DNA of 64,000 nucleotides from Parafrigoribacterium_A soli (GCF_040227235.1 NZ_JBELNZ010000004.1:62001-126000), one strand, 5' to 3'; positions 51,104-60,718 are shown, counted from the stretch's first letter. Numbers and translations: made by a program. The notes: generated by a model from the sequence alone, not told the origin.

Positions 51104-54000
51104 CGAAGAACCTCCCGGTTCGAGCTGAGTGAGAGTGAGTCGAGGTCGAGGTGGATGACGGGGCGACCGCCAGAGCAGGATGCCGCATCCGAACGCAGCG
51201 ACTCTGGGGTGCCGATCACGATGGTCGTGCCCGGATCGGCGAGAGCGCAGACCGCCGTGACGAAGGCGGCTTCGTCGTCGGCCGAAGCGAAGGGGTCGAT
51301 CTGGTCGAGCATCACGACGGGCGTGCGCTCGGCGAGCGCGACGAGGGAAAGTGCAACGGCGCGTTCGAACTGCGGCAGCTGCTGCGGTTGCGACTGCTCG
51401 GTGAACGACTGCTTCACGACCGCGCGCAGCCGCTCGATGAGCCGCAGGCTTCGACGCCGCACGAACCACGATCGGTACCAGGGCAAGGTGAGCTGCAGCC
51501 GCTCGGAGAGCAGCTCGCCGAGGGTCACCCTGTTATCGGTGCGCTCGAAGCCGCCGACCTCGGCCATGGCCACGAGCCTGGCGACCTGCGCAGCCTCCGA
51601 GGGCAGCGGATGTCCGCCCAGCTGCGCACGGCCGGACACCGGATCGAGTCGACCGCCGAGCGTCGCGGCGACGAGCCTCCTGTCGGCGAGCTCGCCGCGC
51701 GCAAGCACGAGTGCCCCGGCGGGAACGTTGAGGGTGAGCGGACTCAGCGGGTACTCGGCGCTTCCGACCACGAGTTCGTCGGCGCTGATCATCGCACCAT
51801 GCTCACCGAGCGCCCACTGCACGGCACTCTGGTGTTCGCGCAGCTTCTCGCCTTCGATGTCCATGTCGGGCAGGAGGCGGCTAAGCCACTTCGGCATCCA
51901 CCACGCTGCTGTGCCGAGCAGCGTCATGATCGCCGGCACGAGCGTCATCCGCACGAGGAACGCGTCGAAAGCGATGCCTGTCGCGAGTCCCAGCGCGATC
52001 GGCTTGATCATGCCCGAGCCCTCGGGCACGAAGGCGAAGAAGACGAAGAACATGATGAGCGCCGCCGCGGTGACGACCCTGGCGCCACTCGCGAAGCCGT
52101 GCGAGACGGCGAACTTCGCGTCGCCGGTCTTCACGAACTCCTCGCGCATGCCCGAGACGAGGAACACCTCGTAGTCCATCGCGAGGCCAAACAGCACCGC
52201 CATGAGCAGGATCGGCATGAAGCTCAGGATGGGGCCGGGATTCGCGACGCCGACGATGTCGGCGAGCCAGCCCCACTGGAAGATCGCGACGACCACGCCG
52301 AACGAGGCGACGACCGAGAGCAGGAAGCCGATCGCGGCCTTGACGGGCACGAGCACCGAGCGGAACACCATCATGAGCAGCAGCACCGAGAGCCCGACGA
52401 CGATGAGACCGAAGGGGATGAGGGCGTCGGTGAGGCGATTGGAGATGTCGATGCCGACCGCCGTGGCTCCCGTGACCGAGATCGGAGTGTCGAACTGCTT
52501 CTCGATCGAGGGTGCCAGCTCTCGGATGTTCTCGACGAGCGCTTTGGTCTCCACCGCATCCGGAGCACTGCTGGGGATGACCTGGATGATCGCGGTGTCG
52601 AGGCCCGCGTCGGGCAGGCCCTGGCTGACGTAGCTCACGTCGTCGAGCGTGCTGAGGCGCTTGCCGATCGAGTCGAGGTCGGCCTGGATGTCGGTCGTCT
52701 GCGTGATGTCGACGGCGACGACGAGCGGCCCGTTGTAGCCGGGCCCAAAGCCCTTGGTGATCTGGTCGTAGGCCTGCCGTTGGGTAGAACCGACCGGCTC
52801 AGACCCGCCATCCGGAAGGTTCAGGTCGAGGCTGAGCGCGGGAATGGCGAGCGTACCGAGCACGCCTACCACGACGATGCTGGCGAGAATCGGATGCCGC
52901 ATCACGCCCTTCACCCAGCGCAGCCCCATGGTGGGCCGGCTTCCCTCCTCGTGCGCGGTCGCCCTGCGGGCGGCACGGGAGCCGGGCTTTGGCGCGAGCC
53001 TCCCCTTCGCCAGGCCGAGGAGGGCGGGCAGCAGGGTGGTGGCGACACCGATCGCGACGAGCACAGCGAAGGCGGCGCCGACACCCATGACGCTGAGGAA
53101 CGGGATGCCGACGACGAGCAGTCCGAGCAGGGCGATGATCACGGTGACGCCGGCGAAAACGACCGCGCTGCCCGCGGTGCCGACCGCGGTGGCAGCAGAC
53201 TCCTCAGGCTCCTGTCCCCTGGCCAGCTGGGTGCGATGCCGCGACAGAATGAAGAGCGCGTAGTCGATGCCCACGGCGAGACCGATCATGAGCGCGAGCA
53301 TCGGCGCGGTGCTCGAGACCGGCACGAACGCCGAAACCGTCGTGATGCCGCCGATGACGATGCCCACACCCACGAGCGCGCTCAGGAGTGGCATGCCCGC
53401 GGAGACGAGCGAACCGAAGGTGATGAGCAGCACGACCCCGGCGAAGACGACGCCGAACACCTCGGTCACGGTGATGCCGAAGCTGCGGTCCTGGAAGACC
53501 TGACCTCCGAAGTCGACCGTGATGCCGGCATCCCTGGCGGCCGCCGCGGTCTCTTTCAGCCGATCGAGCGTGGCCGGCTTGACGTGCGAGGAGTCGCCGG
53601 AGAACTGGACCTGCGTGCGCGCCATCCGCTCGTCACTCGTGATCGCCTTGCCCGCGTACTTGTTGAAGGGCGAGACGACGGCCTCGACGCCGGGAATCTT
53701 CTCGATCGTGGTCGCCATCTTCTCGATGGCCGACTTGTAGGCGGCGTCATTGACGGATGCCCCTGCCGGTACCTCGTAAACGGCCTGCGCGCTGGCACCG
53801 GCGACCGAGGGGAACACGGCCTCGAGCCGGTCAAGGGCGTTCTGCGATTGCGTGCCGGGGATCGCGAACGACTCCTGAGTCTGCCCGCCGAGCGCGAATC
53901 CGCCGCCGAGGATCGCGACGAACAGCACGAACCAGACCCCGATGACGGTCCACGCGCGACGATAGGCGAACCGGCCGAGCCGGTAGAGAAGGGTGGCCAC
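51100..54000 (-). CDS. MMPL-family transporter fused to a degenerate ABC ATPase-like domain
   Basis: This 966-residue protein has an MMPL/RND export core (about 1-705) with two sets of about six helices and MMPL motifs (GLAVGIDYALFILSRHR and GLAMDYEVFLVSGMREE). Such proteins export lipids or drugs using proton flow. The last roughly 230 residues resemble an ABC ATPase with all key motifs lost: the Walker A spot reads RGELADRRLVAATLGG, the signature LSGGQ spot reads LPQFERAVAL, and Walker B is VVMLDQID with Gln for Glu. It is followed by the YhgE gene and preceded by TetR. Fusion and degeneration are read directly; the role of the domain is unknown. Confidence 0.9.
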   Translation of the reverse strand: MATLLYRLGRFAYRRAWTVIGVWFVLFVAILGGGFALGGQTQESFAIPGTQSQNALDRLEAVFPSVAGASAQAVYEVPAGASVNDAAYKSAIEKMATTIEKIPGVEAVVSPFNKYAGKAITSDERMARTQVQFSGDSSHVKPATLDRLKETAAAARDAGITVDFGGQVFQDRSFGITVTEVFGVVFAGVVLLITFGSLVSAGMPLLSALVGVGIVIGGITTVSAFVPVSSTAPMLALMIGLAVGIDYALFILSRHRTQLARGQEPEESAATAVGTAGSAVVFAGVTVIIALLGLLVVGIPFLSVMGVGAAFAVLVAIGVATTLLPALLGLAKGRLAPKPGSRAARRATAHEEGSRPTMGLRWVKGVMRHPILASIVVVGVLGTLAIPALSLDLNLPDGGSEPVGSTQRQAYDQITKGFGPGYNGPLVVAVDITQTTDIQADLDSIGKRLSTLDDVSYVSQGLPDAGLDTAIIQVIPSSAPDAVETKALVENIRELAPSIEKQFDTPISVTGATAVGIDISNRLTDALIPFGLIVVGLSVLLLMMVFRSVLVPVKAAIGFLLSVVASFGVVVAIFQWGWLADIVGVANPGPILSFMPILLMAVLFGLAMDYEVFLVSGMREEFVKTGDAKFAVSHGFASGARVVTAAALIMFFVFFAFVPEGSGMIKPIALGLATGIAFDAFLVRMTLVPAIMTLLGTAAWWMPKWLSRLLPDMDIEGEKLREHQSAVQWALGEHGAMISADELVVGSAEYPLSPLTLNVPAGALVLARGELADRRLVAATLGGRLDPVSGRAQLGGHPLPSEAAQVARLVAMAEVGGFERTDNRVTLGELLSERLQLTLPWYRSWFVRRRSLRLIERLRAVVKQSFTEQSQPQQLPQFERAVALSLVALAERTPVVMLDQIDPFASADDEAAFVTAVCALADPGTTIVIGTPESLRSDAASCSGGRPVIHLDLDSLSLSSNREVLR

Positions 54001-54003
54001 GCT

Positions 54004-54588
54004 TTACTCCTGTGGTGTTGCGACCCGGCGGGCCGGTAGAACGGTGATCGGTGCGAGAAGCTCCCTGACGATCGTGATGAGAGCGGCCCTGGTCTCATCG
54101 ATCGGCGGGGGCGAAATCCGAAACGCCGACTGGGAGACGAGCATGTAGGCGGCGCCACCGAGGGCGATTCCGAAGCGCATGGTGTCTTCCGTGCTCACCG
54201 CGGCGGAGGAGAAGTAGTTCGCCAGCTGCACGACGAGTTCGTTTGCACGGTTGACGACGGGCACGTCTTCGAGCGACCTGCCCTGATTGATGAACATGTG
54301 CACTTCCTGCCGGTGCTCGAGCAGGAAGTCGACGAAGGCCACGATGAACTCGTCGCGGGATTCCGCCGTGAGCGGCTCTGTCAGAACCGAGCCGAGGATG
54401 ACGCCCATCCGCTCGATCGCCGGGCCGATGGCCGCCTCGAGCAGGGCCTCCTTGGAGGCGAAGTGATAGAGCACATTCGACTTCGAGACGCCCGCGAGTT
54501 CGGCCACCCGGTGCAGGGACGTGCCCGCGTAGCCGCTGTTGGCGAACTCGGTGAGGGCGATCGCCCGAAGGTCGTCGAAGGTGGACAT
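54004..54588 (-). CDS. TetR/AcrR-family regulator
   Basis: This 194-residue repressor has an N-terminal helix-turn-helix (GTSLHRVAELAGVSKSNVLYHFASKEALLEAA). It lies 3 bp upstream of the MMPL gene and probably represses its own operon until a hydrophobic ligand binds. The ATG at 54588 is used; an in-frame GTG at 54597 is close to the operators and also possible. Confidence 0.93.
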   Translation of the reverse strand: MSTFDDLRAIALTEFANSGYAGTSLHRVAELAGVSKSNVLYHFASKEALLEAAIGPAIERMGVILGSVLTEPLTAESRDEFIVAFVDFLLEHRQEVHMFINQGRSLEDVPVVNRANELVVQLANYFSSAAVSTEDTMRFGIALGGAAYMLVSQSAFRISPPPIDETRAALITIVRELLAPITVLPARRVATPQE

Positions 54589-54602
54589 GACCTCCACGGT
54601 AA

Positions 54603-54637
54603 CTGACCGATCGGTCAGAAACTGTCCGATCGGTCAG
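54603..54637. promoter_or_regulatory. Two TetR-type operators
   Basis: CTGACCGATCGGTCAG (54603-54618, perfect) and CTGTCCGATCGGTCAG (54622-54637, one mismatch) lie 19 bp apart directly upstream of the TetR gene. They fit an autoregulated repressor acting as two dimers. Confidence 0.88.
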
Positions 54638-54672
54638 TTTCGCAGCATTCTCGCAGCAAACCCCGGTGCGGG

Positions 54673-54746
54673 CGCCGGGAACCCGAGCCGAAGGCTCCGC
54701 CCATAGAGGCCCACCACGCCCCCGCCTTCGGCTCGACTTCCCGGCG
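54673..54746 (-). terminator. Long hairpin downstream of the ArsB-like gene
   Basis: A 23-bp stem with two mismatches (arms 54673-54695 and 54724-54746) begins 8 bp after the permease stop. It may be a terminator or an inverted-repeat element. Confidence 0.65.
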
Positions 54747-54753
54747 TCAAAGA

Positions 54754-55926
54754 TTAGGCGAACGGATGCGCGAACGCGAGCGCCAGAGTCGAGGCCGCAA
54801 CCGTCAGCGGGGCCGCGATCAGGCCGAGGAGCACGTAGCGACCCCAGGAGATCTCGACGCCGAGGGACTTCAGGCGGTCGTGCCAGAGCAGGGTCGCGAG
54901 CGACGCCCACGGCGTGATGAGCGGGCCGGCGTTGACACCGATCAGCAGGGCCGCGATGCGCAGCGGGTCGCCGGCGACGGGTTCCAGGGCGAGGTAGGCG
55001 GGGAGGTTGTTGACGAGGTTGGAGCCGAGCGCGCCGCTTGCGGAGAGTCGCAGCAGCTCGAGCGGCGTGTCGCCCGTGCCCGAGACGGCCGCGAGCACCG
55101 CTGCAAGGCCAAGCGAATGCGCGGCCTCCACCACGATGAAGAGTCCGGATGCGAGCAGGAGCAACTGCCACGGCACGAGGGAGAATCGCAGTACGCGAGG
55201 TCGCCGCGCCGCGAAAAACGCACCGAGCAGCGCGGCAGCGGCGAGTGCGGGCATCCACACCGGAATCCCCGAGACGAGTAGCGGAACCAGGATGACGACC
55301 GTCGCACCGCTGGCAACCAGCAGCACCCGGTCATCCGTCGGCGTCGTCTCGGCGCGCTCGTACCGCACAGTCAGCTGCCGGCGATAGATCAGGAAGAGCA
55401 GCAGGGCGGGAACAACCACGGCCACGAGCGCTGGGGCGACCATCAGCACCGCGAAGCCGAGCGGCGTCATTGCTGGCAGCTCGTGCACCGCCAAGAGATT
55501 CGTGAGATTGGACACGGGCAGCAGCAGAGATGCCGTGTTGGCCATCCACACGGTGGTCAGCGCGAACGGCAGCGGCGAGAGCCCGACGTGCCTGGCCAGC
55601 AGGATAACGACCGGGGTCAGCAGTACGGCGGTTGTATCGAGCGAGAGAAACACCGTGCTGACCACCGAGAGCACGAGCACAAGAAGCCAGAGCAACCAGC
55701 CGCGCCCGCGGCCCCAGGACGCGGTGCGCTCGGCGACCGTCACGAACAGTCCCGCTTCTGCCGCGAGCTCGGTCACCACCGTGATCGCGAGCACGAAAAG
55801 CAGAATCGGCCACACTCGGGCGCCGACGCCGAGCGCCTCGGAGGCGGGAAGGATGCCGAGGGCTATAGCGAGCGCGCCGACGAGCAGCAGTACGACGCCG
55901 AGGATTGCCGAGCGCACCGTGTCCAT
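54754..55926 (-). CDS. ArsB/SLC13-family anion permease
   Basis: This 390-residue protein has about ten to eleven transmembrane helices and the family features SLDTTAVLLTPVVILLA, ANTASLLLPVSNLTNLLAV and LGSNLVNNLPAYLAL. Relatives include arsenite exporters and Na+/dicarboxylate carriers. There is no arsR or arsC nearby, so arsenite export is only a possibility. The ATG at 55926 (MDTVRSA) is preferred over a GTG at 55947. Confidence 0.88.
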   Translation of the reverse strand: MDTVRSAILGVVLLLVGALAIALGILPASEALGVGARVWPILLFVLAITVVTELAAEAGLFVTVAERTASWGRGRGWLLWLLVLVLSVVSTVFLSLDTTAVLLTPVVILLARHVGLSPLPFALTTVWMANTASLLLPVSNLTNLLAVHELPAMTPLGFAVLMVAPALVAVVVPALLLFLIYRRQLTVRYERAETTPTDDRVLLVASGATVVILVPLLVSGIPVWMPALAAAALLGAFFAARRPRVLRFSLVPWQLLLLASGLFIVVEAAHSLGLAAVLAAVSGTGDTPLELLRLSASGALGSNLVNNLPAYLALEPVAGDPLRIAALLIGVNAGPLITPWASLATLLWHDRLKSLGVEISWGRYVLLGLIAAPLTVAASTLALAFAHPFA

Positions 55927-56023
55927 TCCATCAAGCCGACAGTTCACTGTATTCCTGAACGCCCGGTGGATGCCTCAGGACCGCGGACTGTACGGTTGAA
56001 GGGAACGACGGATGGAGTTACCG

Positions 56024-56218
56024 ATGAGAAAGTTCATTTTCAGCGGCACCATGCTGAGCGCAATTTTCGGTGGTCTGAGCACCGTGCAGGCGACCCGCAA
56101 GGGTCCGCGCGACTGGCGTCTCGCACTCATGTGGATCAGCTGGGGCCTCACGGTCGCCATAGCCGCCGGCACTGTCATCAAGAACGCGGATGGCTCGTCC
56201 CACGAATTGGAGAACTGA
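56024..56218 (+). CDS. Small membrane protein, unknown function
   Basis: This 64-residue protein has two hydrophobic stretches (FIFSGTMLSAIFGGLSTV and ALMWISWGLTVAIAAGTVI). The start at 56024 has GGAG six bases before it; an in-frame ATG at 56012 also has a plausible site. It ends one base before the next gene, so the two are likely co-translated. Confidence 0.75.
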   Translation: MRKFIFSGTMLSAIFGGLSTVQATRKGPRDWRLALMWISWGLTVAIAAGTVIKNADGSSHELEN

Positions 56219-56219
56219 C

Positions 56220-56882
56220 ATGTTCAACTTTGGCTACGGATGGGAACACCCTCTCTTCGGCATCATCGGCAGCTTCATGTCCGGCCTCTTCGCCCTACTC
56301 ATGCTCGTTGTACTCGTCGGGCTGATCTTCCTGCTCGTGCGCTTCCTGCTCGTTGCCACCCGCGCCGCGCAGCTCTACGTTGCACAGCACGAGCCGCCCC
56401 GGCCAGTCGCACCGGCCGGACATGCTCCGGCGACGCCTCCTGTCGGCGGCGAGGTGACCGGCGCGGCCGCGCCCACGACCAAGCCGAGTGCCGCTCGTGC
56501 GAGCACCACCGCTTCGGCCGGCACGGCGACGGGGAGCACGACGCCCGCCGCCGCCTCGTCAACAGCGCCCGCTGCGGCTGCCCCGACGACCTCCACTCCG
56601 CCCGTCACGACGCCTGAAGCCGTGAGGCCTGAGGCCGTGAAGCCCGATGTCACGAAGCCGACCGTTGCGAAGCCAGCAGTTGCGAAGCCGGCGGTCACGC
56701 CCGACGTCACGAAGCCCGCGGCAACAAAACCGGTCACAACTCGTTCGAAGTCACCCGCCTCACCGGCCACGGGCGAGGTGCCGGCGGGCAAGACGGCCGC
56801 AACCAAGCCGCTCGCCGCGCCGACGGCTCCCCGTAAGCCGGCGACCAAGCCGCGCACGCCGAAGGCTCCACCCCTCGGCTAG
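56220..56882 (+). CDS. Membrane protein with long Pro/Ala/Thr/Lys-rich tail
   Basis: This 220-residue protein has one N-terminal hydrophobic segment (about 18-45) and a low-complexity tail of about 165 residues. The tail includes repeated VTKP, VAKP and AVKP-like units near 140-175. It begins one base after the small membrane gene and converges on the symporter gene. The tail may cross or bind the cell wall; this is inference. Confidence 0.75.
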   Translation: MFNFGYGWEHPLFGIIGSFMSGLFALLMLVVLVGLIFLLVRFLLVATRAAQLYVAQHEPPRPVAPAGHAPATPPVGGEVTGAAAPTTKPSAARASTTASAGTATGSTTPAAASSTAPAAAAPTTSTPPVTTPEAVRPEAVKPDVTKPTVAKPAVAKPAVTPDVTKPAATKPVTTRSKSPASPATGEVPAGKTAATKPLAAPTAPRKPATKPRTPKAPPLG

Positions 56883-56900
56883 CGCGTCCTGGTCATCCCG

Positions 56901-58604
56901 CTACACGGTCGGGGTGTCAGTGCTCGGATCCGTCCACGACACCTTGTTCTCGAGGTCCGCGACCTTCGGATCCGTCTCATCGGCTCCGTAGTCCGCGGCA
57001 GTCGTGATGTCGACGCCATCCTTCACCTTGACGGCCTTGAAGATGATCGTGAGCACCACCGAGACGATCGCGTTGATCACGAACGCGGTCACCGCGATGT
57101 ACACCGGAATCTCCGTGAACGGGATCTTGGCGATCGAGCCCCCGAAGTGCGCGTGTGTCGCCGGATTGACGACGCTGTACGCCGCCCAGGTGCCGTAGAG
57201 GATGCCCACAGCCCAGCCGATGAGCAGTGCCGTGCGGTGGAACCAGCGCGTGTACAGCCCCGCCACGATCGACGGGAACGTCTGCAGGATCCAGATGCCG
57301 CCGAGCAGCTGCATGTTGATCGCCGCTGACTGATCCATCAGCAAGACGAAGGCGAGCGCACCGACCTTCACCACGAGGGAGGTGACCTTGGAGACCTTCG
57401 CCTCCTCCGCCGGCGTCGCGTTCGGCTTGAACAGGTCGCGGTAGATGTTACGGGTGAACAGGTTGGACGCCGCGATCGACATGATCGCCGCAGGCACGAG
57501 CGCGCCGACCGCGATCGCTGCGAGCGCGACTCCGGCGAACCACGACGGGAAGTTGTCGAGGAACAGCTGCGGCACGATCAACTGCGGGTTGATCTTGCCG
57601 TCGACGCCGACCGGCACCGTTCCCGCCTTGATCGCCACGTAGCCGAGCAGCGCGAGGAAGCCGAGCATGAGCGAGTAGAGCGGCAGCACGACGGCGTTGC
57701 GTCGGATCGTGTTGCGGCTCTTGGTCGCCAGCACACCGGTGATCGAGTGCGGATACATGAACAGGGCCATCGCCGAACCGAGCGCGAGCGTCCAGTAGGC
57801 GTTGAAGCTCGTGGCCCCAGGGATGATCGAGCCGATCGGGTTCTTCGTCACGGGGTTCGTCGCCGCCATCTTCGAGCTCGCCGAGTCGAAGATCGCTCCC
57901 CAGCCGCCGAAGTGGGCGGGAAGCCAGACGATAGCAACGATGACCGCGATGTAGATCAGCAGGTCCTTGACGATGGCAATGGATGCCGGCGCGCGAAGTC
58001 CCGCGGTGTAGGTGTACGCGGCCAGCACGACGAAGGCGATGATGAGCGGCAGGTCGGCCATGAACGCGTTGGTCGCGCTGCCGAGCCCCAGCACCTCGAG
58101 AACCGCCTTGAGACCCACGAGCTGCAGCGCGATGTACGGCATCGTCGCCACGATTCCGGTGATCGCGATCACGGTGGAGAGCGACTTGCTCCCGTAGCGG
58201 CCGCCCACGAAGTCCGCCGGCGTGACGAAGCCGTGCCGGTGCGAGACCGACCAGAGGCGCGCCATCAGCAGGAACACGATCGGGTACAGCACGACCGTGT
58301 ACGGCACGGCGAAGAATCCCGTTACCGCTCCGGTTCCCCACATCGCGGCGGGCACGGCGATGAAGGTATATGCCGTGTAGAGGTCGCCACCGAGGAGGAA
58401 CCAGGTGATCCAGCTGCCGAAGCCCCGGCCGCCGAGGCCCCACTCATCCAGCGTCTTGAGTCCGCGTTCTGCCGGCTTGACGCGCCATCGCGCCGCCAGG
58501 AATCCGAGAACAGCGACGACGACGAAAATGACGATGACGACGGTCAGCGCCACCCCGTCCACCGGTTTCGTGGGGGCTGCGAGCGCCACAGAACTCGAGA
58601 TCAT
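56901..58604 (-). CDS. Sodium:solute symporter (MctP-like)
   Basis: This 567-residue protein has about thirteen transmembrane helices and SSS-family features (GLGGRGFGSWITWFLLGGDLYTAYT, and LGFLALLGYVAIK). In bacteria with a DUF3311 neighbour it often transports monocarboxylates (MctP), using Na+ or H+. The DUF3311 gene overlaps its start by 4 bp, as in MctP loci. The exact substrate is not readable. Confidence 0.93.
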   Translation of the reverse strand: MISSSVALAAPTKPVDGVALTVVIVIFVVVAVLGFLAARWRVKPAERGLKTLDEWGLGGRGFGSWITWFLLGGDLYTAYTFIAVPAAMWGTGAVTGFFAVPYTVVLYPIVFLLMARLWSVSHRHGFVTPADFVGGRYGSKSLSTVIAITGIVATMPYIALQLVGLKAVLEVLGLGSATNAFMADLPLIIAFVVLAAYTYTAGLRAPASIAIVKDLLIYIAVIVAIVWLPAHFGGWGAIFDSASSKMAATNPVTKNPIGSIIPGATSFNAYWTLALGSAMALFMYPHSITGVLATKSRNTIRRNAVVLPLYSLMLGFLALLGYVAIKAGTVPVGVDGKINPQLIVPQLFLDNFPSWFAGVALAAIAVGALVPAAIMSIAASNLFTRNIYRDLFKPNATPAEEAKVSKVTSLVVKVGALAFVLLMDQSAAINMQLLGGIWILQTFPSIVAGLYTRWFHRTALLIGWAVGILYGTWAAYSVVNPATHAHFGGSIAKIPFTEIPVYIAVTAFVINAIVSVVLTIIFKAVKVKDGVDITTAADYGADETDPKVADLENKVSWTDPSTDTPTV

Positions 58605-58912
58605 CGTCCGCCCTCCCCGTTCGCGGTGGGGCGGTCGGACGCGGCATATGCGCCGCCCGGCTTCACGGCATCTCGGCGCCGCCGGTCCTCGCGCATGATG
58701 ATGAGGTAAATGATCCAGAGCAGGAATGCGTCAATGAACACCCACAACATTTGGTACCAGTAGAAGAACGGGATGTCGAAAAGAGCCGGCGTCGCTCGCG
58801 CGTACATCGGCACAATCAGCGGCATCGTGATGCCGATCAGCAGGAGCACCCCGGACACCACGTACGGGGCCGGTCTGGCCGGACCTCGAGTGGGAATTTC
58901 TGTAGTGGACAA
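58601..58912 (-). CDS. DUF3311-family small membrane protein
   Basis: This 103-residue protein has two helices (YVVSGVLLLIGITMPLIVP and QMLWVFIDAFLLWIIYLII) with the FFYWYQ motif between them, typical of DUF3311. It is coupled to the symporter gene by ATGA. The TTG at 58912 was chosen for GGAGAGG six bases upstream. It is probably an accessory subunit of the symporter. Confidence 0.85.
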   Translation of the reverse strand: MSTTEIPTRGPARPAPYVVSGVLLLIGITMPLIVPMYARATPALFDIPFFYWYQMLWVFIDAFLLWIIYLIIMREDRRRRDAVKPGGAYAASDRPTANGEGGR

Positions 58913-59078
58913 CGTTGGCCTCTCCGAAGCCCGTGCACCCTGCGGCACTTCCGAGGGCAACGGTGGTGCGCTACCCGAGCGCACACCATGGCTTCGGAGT
59001 GACAATACGCCCCGGTGTAGCCTCGAATCCAGAGCTTTCCTTCACGAGTGCGAGCGAGTATAAGGAGCACGACCCTCC

Positions 59079-59834
59079 ATGGAATTGGTGGCACTGGTGG
59101 CCGTCGCGGGCCTCCTCGCGGGCGCCGTGAACACCCTCGCGGGCGGCGGCACGCTGCTCGTCTACCCGGCCCTCCTCGCGTGCGGGCTTCCGCCCGTGTC
59201 CGCCAACATCACCTCGCTCATCGGCCTCACACCGGGCTACATCGGCGGTGCATTCGCGTATCGCAAAGAGATACTTGAGGAGCGACGACGTCTGCCCGTG
59301 CTCATCATCGCCACCGTGCTCGGCGCGGCGGCGGGGGCCATCATTCTGCTCACCACCCCGAGCGCGGTGTTCCAGTTGGTGATCCCCTACCTCGTGCTGT
59401 TCTCGTCGCTGCTGCTCCTCGCCCAACCGTGGCTTCAGCGGCGCCTCGCGCCGGCGGCAACCCCGGATGTCGGGCGCGCGACGTCCCCGTTGCCCGCGGG
59501 CGGCGTCTTCCTCGGCTCTGTGTACGGCTCGTACTTCAGCGCCGGGGTCGGCGTGCTGCTTCTGGCGTTCCTGGGCGCCACGATCCGCGAAAACTTCCAG
59601 CGCATCAACGGACTGAAGAACGTGCTATCGCTCGTGATCATCCTCACCGGGGTCGCCGTGTATGCGTTCTCCAGCCAGGTCAACTGGTGGTGGGTGCTCG
59701 TTCTGCTGCCCAGTTCCGCGGTCGGCGGCGTCGTCGGCGGCTGGCTCGCCCGGCGGCTCAACGCCGACATCCTGCGCTACATCGTGTGTGCGCTCGGTCT
59801 GGCCCTGGCGGTTGCGCTCTTCGTGATCGGCTGA
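59079..59834 (+). CDS. TauE/SafE-family membrane transporter
   Basis: This 251-residue protein has about eight transmembrane helices and the family start VAGLLAGAVNTLAGGGTLLVYPALL and GLTPGYIGGAFAYRKE. TauE/SafE proteins export sulfite or organosulfonates, or import some carboxylates. It stands alone beside the divergent symporter operon. Substrate is unknown. Confidence 0.93.
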   Translation: MELVALVAVAGLLAGAVNTLAGGGTLLVYPALLACGLPPVSANITSLIGLTPGYIGGAFAYRKEILEERRRLPVLIIATVLGAAAGAIILLTTPSAVFQLVIPYLVLFSSLLLLAQPWLQRRLAPAATPDVGRATSPLPAGGVFLGSVYGSYFSAGVGVLLLAFLGATIRENFQRINGLKNVLSLVIILTGVAVYAFSSQVNWWWVLVLLPSSAVGGVVGGWLARRLNADILRYIVCALGLALAVALFVIG

Positions 59835-59853
59835 GGTGCTACGAGCGTTGTGG

Positions 59854-59926
<73 letters not shown>

Positions 59927-60004
59927 GCGGTCTGCCCCGCCTAACGGGGCGCCGACGAACAAGATTAGCATGAGAGAAACGCCTTAATGACCGCAAGGAG
60001 AACC

Positions 60005-60484
60005 ATGCCAGGCACCGCCACGAGACTCGAAGCCGGCGACGTCGCTCCCGCCTTCACCCTGCCCGACCAGGACGGGCATCCGGTCTCGCTCGCGGACTTC
60101 ACGGGCCACAAGGTCATCGTCTACTTCTACCCCGCCGCATCGACGCCGGGCTGCACAAAGGAGGCCTGCGACTTCCGCGACAACATCAACTCGCTGAAGT
60201 CGGCCGGCTACCAGGTGCTCGGTGTCTCGAAGGACAAGGCGGATGCGCTGCAGAAGTTCCGAGACGAGCAGGGCCTGAACTTCCCGCTGCTCGGTGACGA
60301 AGACCTGACCGTGCACAACGCCTATGGCGCATACGGCGAGAAGTCGCTGTACGGAAAGATCATCACGGGCACCCTGCGATCGACCTTCGTCGTGGGCGAG
60401 GACGGCCGCGTCGAGCTCGCGCTCTACAACGTCAAGGCCACCGGCCACGTCGCATCACTGCGCAAGAAGCTCGGCCTCGACTAG
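60005..60484 (+). CDS. bcp: Bcp/PrxQ-type thiol peroxidase
   Basis: This 159-residue peroxiredoxin reduces peroxides using thioredoxin. The peroxidatic Cys50 is in STPGCTKEA, and the resolving Cys55 is five residues later, the atypical two-Cys PrxQ pattern. The ATG at 60005 has an AAGGAG site. It is monocistronic and follows tRNA-Lys on the opposite strand. Confidence 0.95.
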   Translation: MPGTATRLEAGDVAPAFTLPDQDGHPVSLADFTGHKVIVYFYPAASTPGCTKEACDFRDNINSLKSAGYQVLGVSKDKADALQKFRDEQGLNFPLLGDEDLTVHNAYGAYGEKSLYGKIITGTLRSTFVVGEDGRVELALYNVKATGHVASLRKKLGLD

Positions 60485-60523
60485 TCCCGACGCTCGTGGG
60501 GCCTCGGCGCCCCCGTCCACTTC

Positions 60524-60612
60524 GTAACTCCTGCAGAACGGCGAGGCACCGTTTGACCACCGCGCACTCCCGACGCACCGATCGGGATCGCGTTCCTCCT
60601 GCCTGAGTTATG
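60524..60612. repeat. Inverted-repeat element (CAyAACTC family), third copy
   Basis: The left end is GTAACTCCTGCAGAACG and the right end, read in reverse complement, starts CATAACTCAGGCAGGAG. The ends thus mix the two end types seen elsewhere. Confidence 0.7.
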
Positions 60613-60718
60613 CCACTCGGTCATGACGGGCCGCACTCACATCCGCTTGGTCATGGCGCTGCAACGCTCGCGTTCGCGCGATTCGGCCCGGCTTGCGTCC
60701 CGTCTTCGACGTCCCGCG

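Noticed and set aside
51151..54039. A 962-codon open frame on the plus strand opposite the MMPL gene
   Set aside because: It is a GC-rich antisense shadow: composition is His/Arg/Asp-rich low complexity, and the MMPL gene on the other strand has clear motifs.
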